A stretch of 64,000 nucleotides of DNA, taken from assembly GCF_900115075.1 (NCBI RefSeq), contig NZ_FOVG01000001.1, forward strand, positions 2,170,001-2,234,000. The letters run 5' to 3'. Of the stretch, positions 51,625 to 63,994 are shown in pieces. Position 1 is the first letter of the stretch; the number at the start of each line of letters is the position of its first letter. Source of the DNA: Candidatus Pantoea varia (GTDB taxonomy: Bacteria > Pseudomonadota > Gammaproteobacteria > Enterobacterales > Enterobacteriaceae). The position numbers were made by a program, and so were the translations under genes. Below the pieces are notes generated by a model that made no database searches, was not told the DNA's origin, and saw nothing but the letters and a program-made list of their open reading frames with translations.

Positions 51625-51816
51625 TTACTCTTTTTCGACGTCTTCGTAGCGTGCTTTTGCGTCGTGCGCTTCTTCTTCCGTCTCGTGCTCACTGATTAAT
51701 GAATTCGGTTTGGGATGATCAGCACGCAATTCGTAAGAGGTTACTTTGTTACCTTCAGTGCCCTTTTCAACAGGCACAACTTTGGCTTCACGTGGGTACG
51801 GTGGTCTGCTCGGCAT
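51625..51816 (-). CDS. yaiA: YaiA family small protein
   Basis: A 63-residue soluble protein very close to E. coli YaiA ([42 protein letters not shown]). Its function is unknown. It follows aroL, and in E. coli the two are TyrR-regulated together. aroM, the usual next gene, is missing. The 275 bases between yaiA and ppnP contain hairpins (51433-51457 and 51597-51616) but no gene I accept. Confidence 0.92.
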   Translation of the reverse strand: MPSRPPYPREAKVVPVEKGTEGNKVTSYELRADHPKPNSLISEHETEEEAHDAKARYEDVEKE

Positions 51817-51927
51817 ACTGTGTCCCTCTTATCTGAATAACAATCCACAGGACAGGCTGCTGCCTGTCATAGGATAAGTATAGACAATGACATCAGAAGC
51901 GGGATCAAAGCGGGAAAAATCTGAGGG

Positions 51928-52452
51928 TTAGCTGGCGCGGGCCAGGGAAAGTGACAGCAGAATTTCTTCCACCACGCACTGCGGCGGTTGCATGGCATTC
52001 ACCTGATGATGGGCCGCCGCCTGGTAAAGATGCGCGCGTTCACGCAGCACATCACTCATCTCGTCGGCAATCGGACGTCCGGTTAAGGTCGGACGCTGGG
52101 CCGCTTCAGGTTCGCTTTCCAGTCGCTCTGCCAGTACTTCGGGCGATGCGCTGAGCCAGATCACCTGACCATGCTCCTGCATAAAACGGCAGTTCTCTTC
52201 GGCCAGAATCATGCCACCGCCCGTCGCAATGACCGTCCGGGGGGCCGTCACCGCTTTCAGCGATTCCGTTTCACGGGCGCGGAAACCTTCCCAGCCTTCC
52301 GTCTCAACAATCTCGGTCACACTGCGCTGCGTGCTGAGTTGCAGATGGTGGTCGGTATCCGTAAAGGCGTAGCCCAGCGCCTGCGACAACGCCTCGCCGA
52401 CCGTGGTTTTGCCGCAACCGCGAGCGCCAATCAAAAAGATGGGTAGTGACAT
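51928..52452 (-). CDS. aroL: Shikimate kinase II
   Basis: A 174-residue P-loop kinase that makes shikimate-3-phosphate for aromatic amino acid synthesis. Walker A is GARGCGKTT, DTDHHLQ holds the Mg/shikimate Asp, and GGGMILAEENCRFM binds shikimate. I could not find clear TyrR boxes upstream. Confidence 0.96.
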   Translation of the reverse strand: MSLPIFLIGARGCGKTTVGEALSQALGYAFTDTDHHLQLSTQRSVTEIVETEGWEGFRARETESLKAVTAPRTVIATGGGMILAEENCRFMQEHGQVIWLSASPEVLAERLESEPEAAQRPTLTGRPIADEMSDVLRERAHLYQAAAHHQVNAMQPPQCVVEEILLSLSLARAS

Positions 52453-52767
52453 CAGGGCCGTTCCTCCGCCTGACCGCGCAATGCGGTTGCATGGTTAGCT
52501 TATTAATGCGACGCATAATAACTGGAAATTATTATGGCCTCCACCTGTCAGGCATGTTTTACGCATTTTCCTCATCAGCACAGCGATAATCTCTATACTT
52601 TCAAAGAGAAATGCATGCACGTTTTGTGCATCAGGGTGGTAAACGGGCGTTAAAAAACCCGCAAAGCGGCGGTTAAAATGGGCTGGCAATATTTGCTTAC
52701 CGCCCCGATTTTACTTTTCGTGTTGACGCCCCCATATACTGATAACAATCGCCACAGGAGAGTCATC
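52453..52767. other. 315-base divergent gap between aroL and the DUF2076 gene
   Basis: There is no gene. It contains a strong sigma-S type -10 (CTATACTT, 52593-52600) directed to the DUF2076 gene, and a small hairpin ATGCAC-GTTTT-GTGCAT (52615-52631) in what would be its long leader. Confidence 0.6.
52593..52600 (+). promoter_or_regulatory. Candidate sigma-S -10 element
   Basis: TCTATACTTTC matches the sigma-S extended -10 pattern (CTAYACTT). It lies 168 bases before the DUF2076 ATG, implying a leader of about 160 bases. Confidence 0.45.
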
Positions 52768-53499
52768 ATGCAACGCGAAGAACAACAACTGATTGACGGG
52801 CTGTTTAGCCGTCTGAAACAGGCCGAAAGCCAGACCGTGGTACGCGATGCCGCTGCCGAACAACTGATTAACCAGCATCTTCAGGCGCAGCCGGGCGCGC
52901 CTTACTACATGGCACAGGCGATCCTGATTCAGGAAGCAGCGCTGAAAAAACTCAATGAGAAAGTGTCGGCGCTGGAAAGTCAGGTGGCCCAGCTGCAACA
53001 GCAACAGCAGCAACAACCCGCACAGAGCAGCGGCGGCTTCCTGTCGGGACTGTTTGGCAGCGGTTCGCGTCAGCAGCCGCCCGCTCAACAGCAGCAACAG
53101 CAACAGTCGCCATGGAACAGTGCGCCACAGCAACCGGCACAGCAGCAATATGCCCCTGCTCAGGCGCCCGCGCCACGTGGCACTGGCTTCCTTGGCGGCG
53201 CATTACAGACTGCCGTGGGCGTAGCGGGTGGTGTCGTGATGGCCGACATGCTGACCAGCATGTTCCATCATTCGCAGCCGGAAGAGATTGTGAACATCAT
53301 TAATGAGCCGCCGCTGCCGGATGTGAATGATAATCTCAATACCTTCAACGGTGGGGATGACAATGCCGATAACTTTAACGGCGGTAACGACAACGCCTTC
53401 CTGGACCAGAATACGGGCTGGGACAGTAATTATGCCGACAACAGCGATCTCAACGATTTTGGCGGCAACGATTACGACGACGACGACAGCTTCGTTTAA
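52768..53499 (+). CDS. DUF2076 family protein with poly-Q and acidic tail
   Basis: A 243-residue protein. An N-terminal helical segment ([20 protein letters not shown]) is followed by a coiled-coil-like region (residues 60-85), glutamine runs, a hydrophobic glycine-rich stretch near 155-180, and a disordered Asn/Asp-rich tail ending in DDDDSFV. It belongs to the DUF2076 family, whose role is not established. The ATG at 52768 follows a GGAGAG ribosome site. Its stop overlaps yaiI convergently by four bases. Confidence 0.82.
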   Translation: MQREEQQLIDGLFSRLKQAESQTVVRDAAAEQLINQHLQAQPGAPYYMAQAILIQEAALKKLNEKVSALESQVAQLQQQQQQQPAQSSGGFLSGLFGSGSRQQPPAQQQQQQQSPWNSAPQQPAQQQYAPAQAPAPRGTGFLGGALQTAVGVAGGVVMADMLTSMFHHSQPEEIVNIINEPPLPDVNDNLNTFNGGDDNADNFNGGNDNAFLDQNTGWDSNYADNSDLNDFGGNDYDDDDSFV

Positions 53500-53951
53500 G
53501 TTGAGCGTTTCAGCTGGGTGAGCCAGCTATCCAGCTCATTCGCAAACTGCTGGCGGTCACGCGGACTCATCGTCGCGGGGCCGCCGGTCTGCACGCCGCT
53601 TGACCGCAGAGTATCCATAAAATCCCGCATCGTCAGACGTTCACGTATCGTCGCCGGTGAGTAACGCTCGCCGCGCGGATTCAGCGCCGCTGCCCCCTTC
53701 TCAATCACCTCGGCCGCCAGCGGAATATCAGCGGTGATCACCAGATCGCCAGGCTGACACCGTCTGACGATCTCATTGTCTGCCACATCAAAGCCAGCAG
53801 GCACTTGCAGAGTGCGCAGATAAGGCGAGGGTGGTACGCGCAGAAACTGATTCGCTACAAAAGTTACCGTGGTCGCGGTGCGATCCGCCGCACGGTAGAG
53901 CACCTCTTTGATCACATTCGGACAGGCATCGGCATCAACCCAGATAAACAT
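53496..53951 (-). CDS. yaiI: YaiI family protein (UPF0178, NYN-like)
   Basis: A 151-residue protein of the UPF0178 family with PIN/NYN-like acidic residues ([30 protein letters not shown]), suggesting a nuclease fold. No activity is established. Two ATGs are adjacent. I take the second (53949-53951) because AGGA is six bases before it; the first would be only three bases away. Confidence 0.92.
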   Translation of the reverse strand: MFIWVDADACPNVIKEVLYRAADRTATTVTFVANQFLRVPPSPYLRTLQVPAGFDVADNEIVRRCQPGDLVITADIPLAAEVIEKGAAALNPRGERYSPATIRERLTMRDFMDTLRSSGVQTGGPATMSPRDRQQFANELDSWLTQLKRST

Positions 53952-54119
53952 CATGATTCCTTACAGTCAGAGAAGCCTGAGATCTTGCCGGGTTCACCTT
54001 AAATGGCAAATTTTATTTGCGGCACACTTTCCAGCCTGGACCCGGCTGACTTGTTATTCGGGCTGGCTGAAGTAAGCTAGCGCACTGAGAAAAACGAATA
54101 ATGTCCTAAGGAGATGGCG

Positions 54120-54932
54120 ATGCTGGCAAAGAAAATCGGATTTATCGGCGGGGGAAATATGGCGAAAGCCATTATCGGCGGACTGGTCAACAGCGGCAAA
54201 ATCGCCCCGTCTGATATCTTCGTTTACGATCGCAAAGCCGAGACCAACCATGCGATGGCAGATCAGTATGGCATCAACGCGGCAGAGAGCGCGGAAGCGC
54301 TGGCGCGCGAAGTGGATATCCTGTTCGGTGCGGTAAAACCCAATGTCATCCTGAAAGTATTAAAAGAGTTGTCCGGCAGCCTGAAAAAAGAGGCGCTGGT
54401 GGTATCGATTGCAGCTGGCGTGACGCTGGACTCGCTCTCATCCGTGCTGGGATACGATCGTAAAATTGTCCGCGCGATGCCAAATACTCCTTCGCTGGTG
54501 AGCGAAGGGATGACCTCGGTAACCCCCAACGTGCTGGTTGAGCAAGCAGAAATTGACGAGGTCGTGGCGATTTTTGAGAGCTTTGGCAAAGCAGCCGTGG
54601 TGGATGAATATCTGATTCACTCGGTGGTCGGCGTCAGCGGTTCTGCACCAGCCTACGTATTTATGTTTATCGAAGCGATGGCGGATGCGGCCGTACTGGG
54701 CGGGATGCCGCGCGCTCAGGCCTATCAGTTTGCTGCGCAGGCGGTAAAAGGGGCGGCCCAGATGGTGCTGACCACCGGTAAACACCCGGCTGAACTCAAA
54801 GATATGGTCTGCTCACCGGGCGGCACCACGATTGAAGCGGTGAAAGTGCTGGAAGAAAAAGGGATGCGCTCGGCAGTGATGGAAGCGATGCAGCAGTGCA
54901 TGGCGAAATCAGAGAAACTGAGCCGCAGCTAA
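54120..54932 (+). CDS. proC: Pyrroline-5-carboxylate reductase
   Basis: A 270-residue NAD(P)H enzyme, the last step of proline synthesis. The Rossmann motif is KKIGFIGGGNMAKAII; GVSGSAPAYVFMFIEAMADA and the KDMVCSPGGTTIEA substrate site are intact. I start at 54120 because AAGGAG abuts the ATG at 54114 (no spacing) but is six bases from the one at 54120. Confidence 0.96.
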   Translation: MLAKKIGFIGGGNMAKAIIGGLVNSGKIAPSDIFVYDRKAETNHAMADQYGINAAESAEALAREVDILFGAVKPNVILKVLKELSGSLKKEALVVSIAAGVTLDSLSSVLGYDRKIVRAMPNTPSLVSEGMTSVTPNVLVEQAEIDEVVAIFESFGKAAVVDEYLIHSVVGVSGSAPAYVFMFIEAMADAAVLGGMPRAQAYQFAAQAVKGAAQMVLTTGKHPAELKDMVCSPGGTTIEAVKVLEEKGMRSAVMEAMQQCMAKSEKLSRS

Positions 54933-54945
54933 CCCATCAGGAATG

Positions 54946-54981
54946 GCGCAAGGCGGCCCGGCACGCTGGCCCGCCTTGCGC
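54946..54981. terminator. Hairpin between convergent proC and the Rieske reductase gene
   Basis: GCGCAAGGCGG (54946-54956) pairs perfectly with CCGCCTTGCGC (54971-54981), with GGCCC complementarity inside. T-tracts are poor, and a short TTTAA follows on the plus strand. Confidence 0.6.
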
Positions 54982-54986
54982 ACAGT

Positions 54987-56513
54987 TTAACTGATACGCG
55001 CCTGACAGAGCGCCACCGCGTCGGCAAGCGTCATCGGTTGCTGCATCCGCTCCACCAGCTTAGCAGTCAGCGTATACATGCCGCATGAGCAGATTGCCGC
55101 CAGTTGCCCCTGCTGACCATAAAACGCCATAAACTTTTTATCCTCCAGCGAGCCGATTAGCTGGTAGTCATCCCATTCTGCTGCGTGGCCAACATACTCA
55201 TAACGGGTGCCATACTGGGTCGTCCAGAAGAACGGCACACGATCAAAGGCGACGTTCTGATCCAGCATGTTCCAAGCGGCGGTCTGCCCCTGCTGATGCG
55301 CGACGCGATAGTGCTCAATCCGCAGCGGACCCTGCGCCGCCGGATAGGTGGCGATATCCCCCGCTACCCAGATGTTATCAGCGACCCGCAGCTGCTCATC
55401 CGCCTGCAGGCTGCCATCCTCTGCCAGCGGCAAATCGTGAATAAATTCGGTGGCTGGTTCGACCCCGGTAGCAAACAGCACAACGGTGGCATCCAGCTTT
55501 CGTCCACCTTTCAGCTGTACGCCACTCACCTGCTGGTTGCCCTGCAGTGCTTCGATCTCGCCCTGCACCCACTTCACGCCGTTTTGCTCATGCAGCTGGT
55601 AAAAATAGCGACCAATTTGCTCGCCAAATCGTTTAGCAAAAGGCAGTGACTGGCGGGCAATCACCGTCACATCGATGTCACGATTACGCAGTGCCGACGC
55701 CAGTTCAGTGCCAATAAAACTGTTGCCGATAATCACGATTTTATGGCTGGCATCCACCGCCTGAAGCAGCTCATCGGTTTGCTGTTTGCTACGCAGCAGA
55801 TAAACCCCGTCGAGATCGCTGCCCGGCAAATCAGGGCGTACAGGCGTCGCGCCGCTGGCGATCAGCAGTTTGTCGAACGCGAGCGTCCCGCCATCCTCGA
55901 AGATTAACTGCTGCTGCTGCGCATCGAGGCGGCTCACGGTAGCCTGAAGACGTTCAACGAGATCCATCACATCTGCTTTCAGCAGCTGCGGGACCTCGCT
56001 GATATCCATTTTGCCCGACGGCACAAACTTGGTCAGCGCGGTGCGGTCATAAGGCGCGTCCGCTTCCCGTTCGACCATAATCAGGCGGCCTTTAAAGCCG
56101 TCATGGCGCAGGCGCCACAGCGCGGCACTGCCCGCTGCGCCACCACCGAGCACCACAAAGACCGGGGCGTCAGCGCCGCTGCCAATCGGGGCCGCGGCTG
56201 ACATCGCTTTCGGATTAACCAGCACCCGGCCCTCTTCAATGCGCAACGGATACTGTTTGAGATCGGCTAACGCCAGCGGTTCACACATTTTGCCATCGGC
56301 GATAGTAAACGCGGCTTTGTGCCACGGGCAGACCAGCCGGTCGCCACAGATTGCGCCCTGCTCCAGCGGCGCGCCTGCGTGTGGACATTTCGCCTGGTAA
56401 GCGCGGACGTTCTCCCCATCGCGGATCAGTAATACATCCACGTCGCCGAGCGTTTTCTTAACCGGCTGTCGCTGGGGCAGATCCTTCATGTCGGCGGTAA
56501 ATTGATAGTTCAC
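54987..56513 (-). CDS. Rieske-FAD reductase fusion (AIFM3/ferredoxin reductase-like)
   Basis: A 508-residue two-part protein. Residues 1-105 are a Rieske [2Fe-2S] domain with Cys43/His45 (CPHAGAPL) and Cys62/His65 (CPWHKAAF). Residues 115-500 are an FAD/NAD(P)H oxidoreductase with GGGAAGSAALWRL, a second nucleotide site (VIIGNSFIGTELASAL) and ATGVEPATEF, plus a reductase C-terminal domain. The architecture is that of AIF-like or ring-hydroxylase ferredoxin/reductase components. No oxygenase gene is nearby, so its partner is unknown. It occupies the place of dgcC/phoA-region genes in E. coli. Confidence 0.88.
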   Translation of the reverse strand: MNYQFTADMKDLPQRQPVKKTLGDVDVLLIRDGENVRAYQAKCPHAGAPLEQGAICGDRLVCPWHKAAFTIADGKMCEPLALADLKQYPLRIEEGRVLVNPKAMSAAAPIGSGADAPVFVVLGGGAAGSAALWRLRHDGFKGRLIMVEREADAPYDRTALTKFVPSGKMDISEVPQLLKADVMDLVERLQATVSRLDAQQQQLIFEDGGTLAFDKLLIASGATPVRPDLPGSDLDGVYLLRSKQQTDELLQAVDASHKIVIIGNSFIGTELASALRNRDIDVTVIARQSLPFAKRFGEQIGRYFYQLHEQNGVKWVQGEIEALQGNQQVSGVQLKGGRKLDATVVLFATGVEPATEFIHDLPLAEDGSLQADEQLRVADNIWVAGDIATYPAAQGPLRIEHYRVAHQQGQTAAWNMLDQNVAFDRVPFFWTTQYGTRYEYVGHAAEWDDYQLIGSLEDKKFMAFYGQQGQLAAICSCGMYTLTAKLVERMQQPMTLADAVALCQARIS

Positions 56514-56714
56514 GGCATGGCTCCTTTAGCTGTTTCTGGTCTTATGCTGCGCGGCGAAACAGCGCGCGGCGCAAATCCCCACAAACAGTAAGTGTGGCAA
56601 AGGAACCAGAAAGCCTGATAATGAATCTGTTTCACAATGGTAACCTGCTGTTGTAGCAGGAAATTTAATCGACGTGGAAGGGGAACTGGATCTGCATTGC
56701 GCGGCAAAGAGAAG

Positions 56715-56732
56715 CGGCCACCTGCGTGGCCG
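56715..56732 (-). terminator. Hairpin downstream of psiF
   Basis: CGGCCAC (56715-56721) pairs with GTGGCCG (56726-56732), loop CTGC, just beyond the psiF stop. The minus-strand flank CTTCTCTTTG is T-rich but broken. Confidence 0.5.
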
Positions 56733-56738
56733 GGGAAC

Positions 56739-57044
56739 TCATGCGCTTTTTTTCAGGCACTGGCTCATAAAGTTTTTACGCGCATCGCCCGCCAGTTTTT
56801 TATCACCAGCTTCACCATTACAGCTCTTCATTTTCATCTGCTGCGGTGACATCTTCGACATCTTGCTATCCTTTTTCAGGCATTCACTCATAAAGGTTTT
56901 GCGCGCATCGCCTTTAAGATCCTGAGATTTGGCATGCTGGTTACACAGGGTCATCTTCTCCTGCTGCGGGGTCTTCTCCGCCGCACCTGCCAGCCCGCTG
57001 ACCAGCAGGCCCGCCATCATCATCGCCATTAAACCGACTTTCAT
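56739..57044 (-). CDS. psiF: PsiF family phosphate-starvation-inducible protein
   Basis: A 101-residue exported protein. The signal peptide ends around residue 21 (LAGAAEKT). Two PsiF repeats follow (MTLCNQHAKSQDLKGDARKT and MKSCNGEAGDKKLAGDARKN), each with two Cys residues. E. coli psiF is in the PhoB regulon, downstream of phoA. Here phoA is missing and psiF follows iraP. I found no PHO box in the 115 bases upstream. Confidence 0.92.
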   Translation of the reverse strand: MKVGLMAMMMAGLLVSGLAGAAEKTPQQEKMTLCNQHAKSQDLKGDARKTFMSECLKKDSKMSKMSPQQMKMKSCNGEAGDKKLAGDARKNFMSQCLKKSA

Positions 57045-57159
57045 TTTGTTATCTCCACAGTGGATTGTCCTTTATTATTCTGGCAGCGAATAAGCAAAGC
57101 GGAAAATGTTTAAGGTCAAAGTGATGTGAAGATCCCATTCCATATTGGCACTGGGGTTG

Positions 57160-57411
57160 TTACTGGCGGGGATGCCGGAGCAGCTTTTCGATATAATTGC
57201 GCAGCAGGCGCGCATCGCCATCGTCAGCATCGGCCACATTGTCCATTGCGGTTTCAATACTGGAGCTTATCGCGAGGTGCTGTTGCGGCTCCAGCTTGCG
57301 AACCAGCGCCGTGACAACAATTTCCAGCGCTTCAATCTGCGCCATCTGCTCTTTCGCTGTCGCCTCTTTTTCAGCCAGCTTTACCAGTAATTCAGCAATC
57401 AGGTTTTTCAT
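57160..57411 (-). CDS. iraP: Anti-adapter IraP (RpoS stabiliser)
   Basis: An 83-residue coiled-coil protein. MKNLIAELLVKLAEKEATAKE, QIEALEIVVTALVRKL and the end LLRNYIEKLLRHPRQ match E. coli IraP (86 residues). IraP blocks RssB and so stabilises sigma-S during phosphate starvation. Its place next to psiF is conserved. The long gap before psiF suggests separate transcripts are possible. Confidence 0.88.
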   Translation of the reverse strand: MKNLIAELLVKLAEKEATAKEQMAQIEALEIVVTALVRKLEPQQHLAISSSIETAMDNVADADDGDARLLRNYIEKLLRHPRQ

Positions 57412-57542
57412 GCTGTTGTCTCAGCGGTGGAGAAACGCTGAAATTATCACCACGCTGGCTAAAAAAACAGAGGGTAACAGTCTTTTTTTCAGTAAGTTAG
57501 CCCGCATCTCCGCCCTATGTTTAGCGATTACCGGCTAACCTC

Positions 57543-57595
57543 GCAGGCGAAACGTTTTGCGGGCATACATTGCCGCTGTTAAACGTTTCGCCTGC
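57543..57595. repeat. Perfect 15-base inverted repeat
   Basis: GCAGGCGAAACGTTT (57543-57557) and AAACGTTTCGCCTGC (57581-57595) are exact inverse copies, with an inner GCGG/CCGC stem. AAACGTTT is itself palindromic. It lies between the small lipoprotein's stop and iraP and may be a terminator for the former, although no T-tract follows. Confidence 0.7.
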
Positions 57596-57615
57596 TACCG
57601 ATCACTGAGCGAGGC

Positions 57616-57768
57616 TTAGCGCGGATCAACAAATCCACGGCCCGGCCCGCCGCCATGTCCGCCCCATCCACCACCACCACCACCACCGCCGCCAGGAGGC
57701 GGGAAAATACATCCGCTTAACGCAGTCACTAATGCCACAACGGCAGCCAGCTTAACGATTCGTACCAT
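57616..57768 (-). CDS. Tiny glycine-rich lipoprotein
   Basis: A 50-residue predicted lipoprotein. The signal MVRIVKLAAVVALVTALSGC places the lipidated Cys at residue 20. The mature part is IFPPP, nine glycines, then W, G, H and P residues. The ATG at 57766-57768 follows GAGGTAG. A longer frame upstream has no signal and is rejected. It resembles short Gly-rich lipoproteins of other enterobacteria. Function is unknown. Confidence 0.7.
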   Translation of the reverse strand: MVRIVKLAAVVALVTALSGCIFPPPGGGGGGGGGWGGHGGGPGRGFVDPR

Positions 57769-57976
57769 ATCTACCTCAGGGTGAAGAAATCGGGCTGAGT
57801 GTATGAAGCCTCCTGCATGGCGACAAGTGAGATTCCTCCGCATCCGGCCGCTATTCATCTTTGCTGACCAGACTTAACGTTTTACCGTCACTATGCCGCC
57901 AGTTTCTCAACATCCTGGCCGGTTTATGGCGCAAATTATTTGTCTGAAACGGGATAGCTGACTCTTTACAGCCTGA

Positions 57977-62315
<4,339 letters not shown>

Positions 62316-62578
62316 GAGCAGATGATGTAAAGAGAGGGAAGGCTCAGTCTAACGCGCACATTCTCAGCGTGACCGACAAAACATGGCACAAACGGCAAAA
62401 GAACGAATTCCTCTTGATTCAGCGCAATTACCGCTAAAAATTTTCCCGGCGCGAGAGTTTATAGCGTGAACCACGCGGGCGCTGGACTGCCCTGACGCAT
62501 GCTTCCTAAACCAACCGTCATCAATATGGAAAAATATGTCATTCTGTTACTGACAACCCTCCACCCCGCTTCTATGTT

Positions 62579-62602
62579 TAAAAAACCGCCAGTTGTGGCG
62601 GT
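62579..62602 (-). terminator. Orphan minus-strand terminator 1
   Basis: ACCGCC (62585-62590) pairs with GGCGGT (62597-62602), loop AGTTGT. On the minus strand the stem is followed by TTTTTTAAA. Confidence 0.75.
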
Positions 62603-62637
62603 GTGGCGATCTTTCTGATCGGCGCGACGTCCTCCGC

Positions 62638-62657
62638 AAAAAAACGGTGCAGACCGT
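62638..62657 (-). terminator. Orphan minus-strand terminator 2
   Basis: ACGGT (62644-62648) pairs with ACCGT (62653-62657), four-base loop. On the minus strand seven T residues follow. It lies 36 bases before terminator 1. Confidence 0.75.
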
Positions 62658-62749
62658 CCAGCTACGCTGAGGCAGACCAGCTTATTTCATGCAGAGATGC
62701 CCTTAATCAACGGTAAGGGATGGGGCAGTGTTTCAGCGGAGGTGGGGAA
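62638..62749 (-). ncRNA. Candidate minus-strand small RNA
   Basis: A transcript starting near the AriR-like gene's start and running leftward would end at terminator 2, giving roughly 60-110 bases, with terminator 1 as back-up. A possible -35 is TTGATT in the ACCGTTGATTAAGGG segment (minus strand). No known sRNA was recognised. The 5' end is unknown. Confidence 0.3.
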
Positions 62750-63001
62750 ATGAGAGTACAAGCAAACAGCGCCAGCCGTGCTATCAGCGACTATTTCAAA
62801 GGCCCGAACTGGCGAACCCCGCCAGAATCCGATCTGCTGGCGGTGATCCTGCGTGAAATAATGGAAGCGGGCGAGCCCGCGACTAATAAAGTGCTGATTG
62901 CGCGGGTGATCGACAAACTGGAAGTGGAAGGCGACGAGATGCAGTTGCAGCGTTACCGCACCCTGCTGGCGCAGTTGATTGACACGCAGCCAGAGAATTA
63001 A
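62750..63001 (+). CDS. AriR/YmgB-like small regulator
   Basis: An 83-residue helical protein. LLAVILREIMEAGEPATNKVLIARVIDKLE and the following QRYRTLLAQLI pattern fit the YmgB/AriR family (biofilm and acid-resistance connector proteins acting on the Rcs system in E. coli). The ATG at 62750 has a strong GGAGGTGGGG ribosome site. An in-frame ATG at 62720 has none. Confidence 0.72.
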   Translation: MRVQANSASRAISDYFKGPNWRTPPESDLLAVILREIMEAGEPATNKVLIARVIDKLEVEGDEMQLQRYRTLLAQLIDTQPEN

Positions 63002-63011
63002 AAACCGCTGC

Positions 63012-63332
63012 CTACTTCACCCAGCGCAATTTATCCGCTTCGCTGACGCTGGCCCGTCCACTGCTTCGTTGAAACAGGCATAGCTCCTGTCCGCGCCTGT
63101 TTTTCATGTGCTGCTGCGGATAGCGCCCCGCCAGCAGCAGTGCGCTGTAACCTGTGTTGTCGTCATACTCAATCGGATCGCCCAGCACCTTTACTTTGCT
63201 CAGGTGACTGGCGTTAATGCACGCCTGCACCATCACCTCACGGCTCTTTTGCCAGGCCTCTTCACTGGAGGCGTGCGCCAGTGTGCTGCTGAGTAACAAC
63301 GTGGGCAGGAGTGCCCCGATTATGCGTTTCAT
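63012..63332 (-). CDS. Small secreted protein of unknown function
   Basis: 106 residues with a clear signal peptide (MKRIIGALLPTLLLSSTLAHA, cleavage after AHA). The mature part of about 85 residues has two Cys residues (VQACINAS and ELCLFQR), which may form a disulfide, and a YSALLLAGRYPQQ segment. I do not recognise the family. The ribosome site is GGAG eight bases upstream. A strong terminator of the neighbouring lipoprotein separates it from that gene. Confidence 0.7.
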   Translation of the reverse strand: MKRIIGALLPTLLLSSTLAHASSEEAWQKSREVMVQACINASHLSKVKVLGDPIEYDDNTGYSALLLAGRYPQQHMKNRRGQELCLFQRSSGRASVSEADKLRWVK

Positions 63333-63364
63333 CTTCTCCGCTCCTGTTCTGGTCCGAAGGCGCT

Positions 63365-63390
63365 AAAAAAATTCCCGCCGGGGCGGGAAT
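63365..63390 (-). terminator. Terminator of the I78-family gene
   Basis: ATTCCCGCC (63371-63379) pairs with GGCGGGAAT (63382-63390) around two bases. On the minus strand seven T residues follow. Confidence 0.9.
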
Positions 63391-63487
63391 AAACAAGACG
63401 AGCACTGTCTATCTGTGTGACGAGGAAGTTTTGAAGCGCGCTGCTATCCTCGCCTGCCGTTATGACAAGCCTATGACAGACTGGCCG

Positions 63488-63784
63488 TTAGCCACAATAA
63501 ACAGAGCTGATATTGCCATTTTTGTCGGCCAGGAAGTTAAGCCGGTTGAGATTGAAATCCATGGTGACGGCAGAATTATAGGGAATTGGACGCACCTGCT
63601 GTTCGAAGTGTTGACCCTGCAGCGCGGTTAACGGCTTGCCGACATAGTTCTGAAACTGAGAGGCCCCGCAGCGGTCAGCGTCGGGATCCTGCGCCACATG
63701 GGCGGTGTCAGGTTTCGTGGCGGACTGGCAGGCGGTTAAGGCGAACAGGCCCAGTATCAGAAGCCCTTTTCCATAAAATTTCAC
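63488..63784 (-). CDS. I78-family peptidase inhibitor-like lipoprotein
   Basis: A 98-residue lipoprotein. I use the GTG at 63782-63784 because AGGAG is seven bases before it and it opens a lipoprotein signal ending in LTAC (Cys19). The frame continues upstream to an ATG without support. The mature part has the I78 pattern: RCGASQFQNYVGKPL, then RPIPYNSAVTMDFNLNRLNFLADKNG and a final VYCG, with two Cys residues able to bridge. I78 proteins inhibit serine peptidases. Here the target is unknown. Confidence 0.78.
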   Translation of the reverse strand: MKFYGKGLLILGLFALTACQSATKPDTAHVAQDPDADRCGASQFQNYVGKPLTALQGQHFEQQVRPIPYNSAVTMDFNLNRLNFLADKNGNISSVYCG

Positions 63785-63994
63785 GTTTTTTTCTCCTGTT
63801 AGACGTGTAAAACCCTGTCCCAAGAGTAGCAAAGCGGGCCTGCTGACCTGAAGCCCTGAAAAGTAAAGTTGTTACAACGCTCTTCAAATCGGAGCGGTTC
63901 AGGTCACGCTTTAAGATTAATCGCACTATCTGACTAAAAAACATGCAATCAGCCACTACCCTTATAGAGGATTCATCACTCTATGGAGGTCATA

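Larger units (their letters stand above)
62316..62749. other. 434-base gap with two minus-strand terminators
   Basis: There is no accepted gene between the mdtG-like and AriR-like genes. Two intrinsic terminators, both oriented on the minus strand, lie at 62579-62602 and 62638-62657, with no minus-strand gene upstream of them. The region near 62410-62470 is AT-rich and may carry the mdtG-like gene's promoter. Confidence 0.65.

Noticed and set aside
51445-51699. 84-codon plus-strand frame between ppnP and yaiA
   Set aside because: No ribosome site, overlaps the yaiA coding sequence on the opposite strand, and minus-strand frames of the same region are equally open.
57045-57159. PHO box before psiF
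   Set aside because: Only a partial half-site (CTGCCAGAAT) was found; the second repeat is missing.
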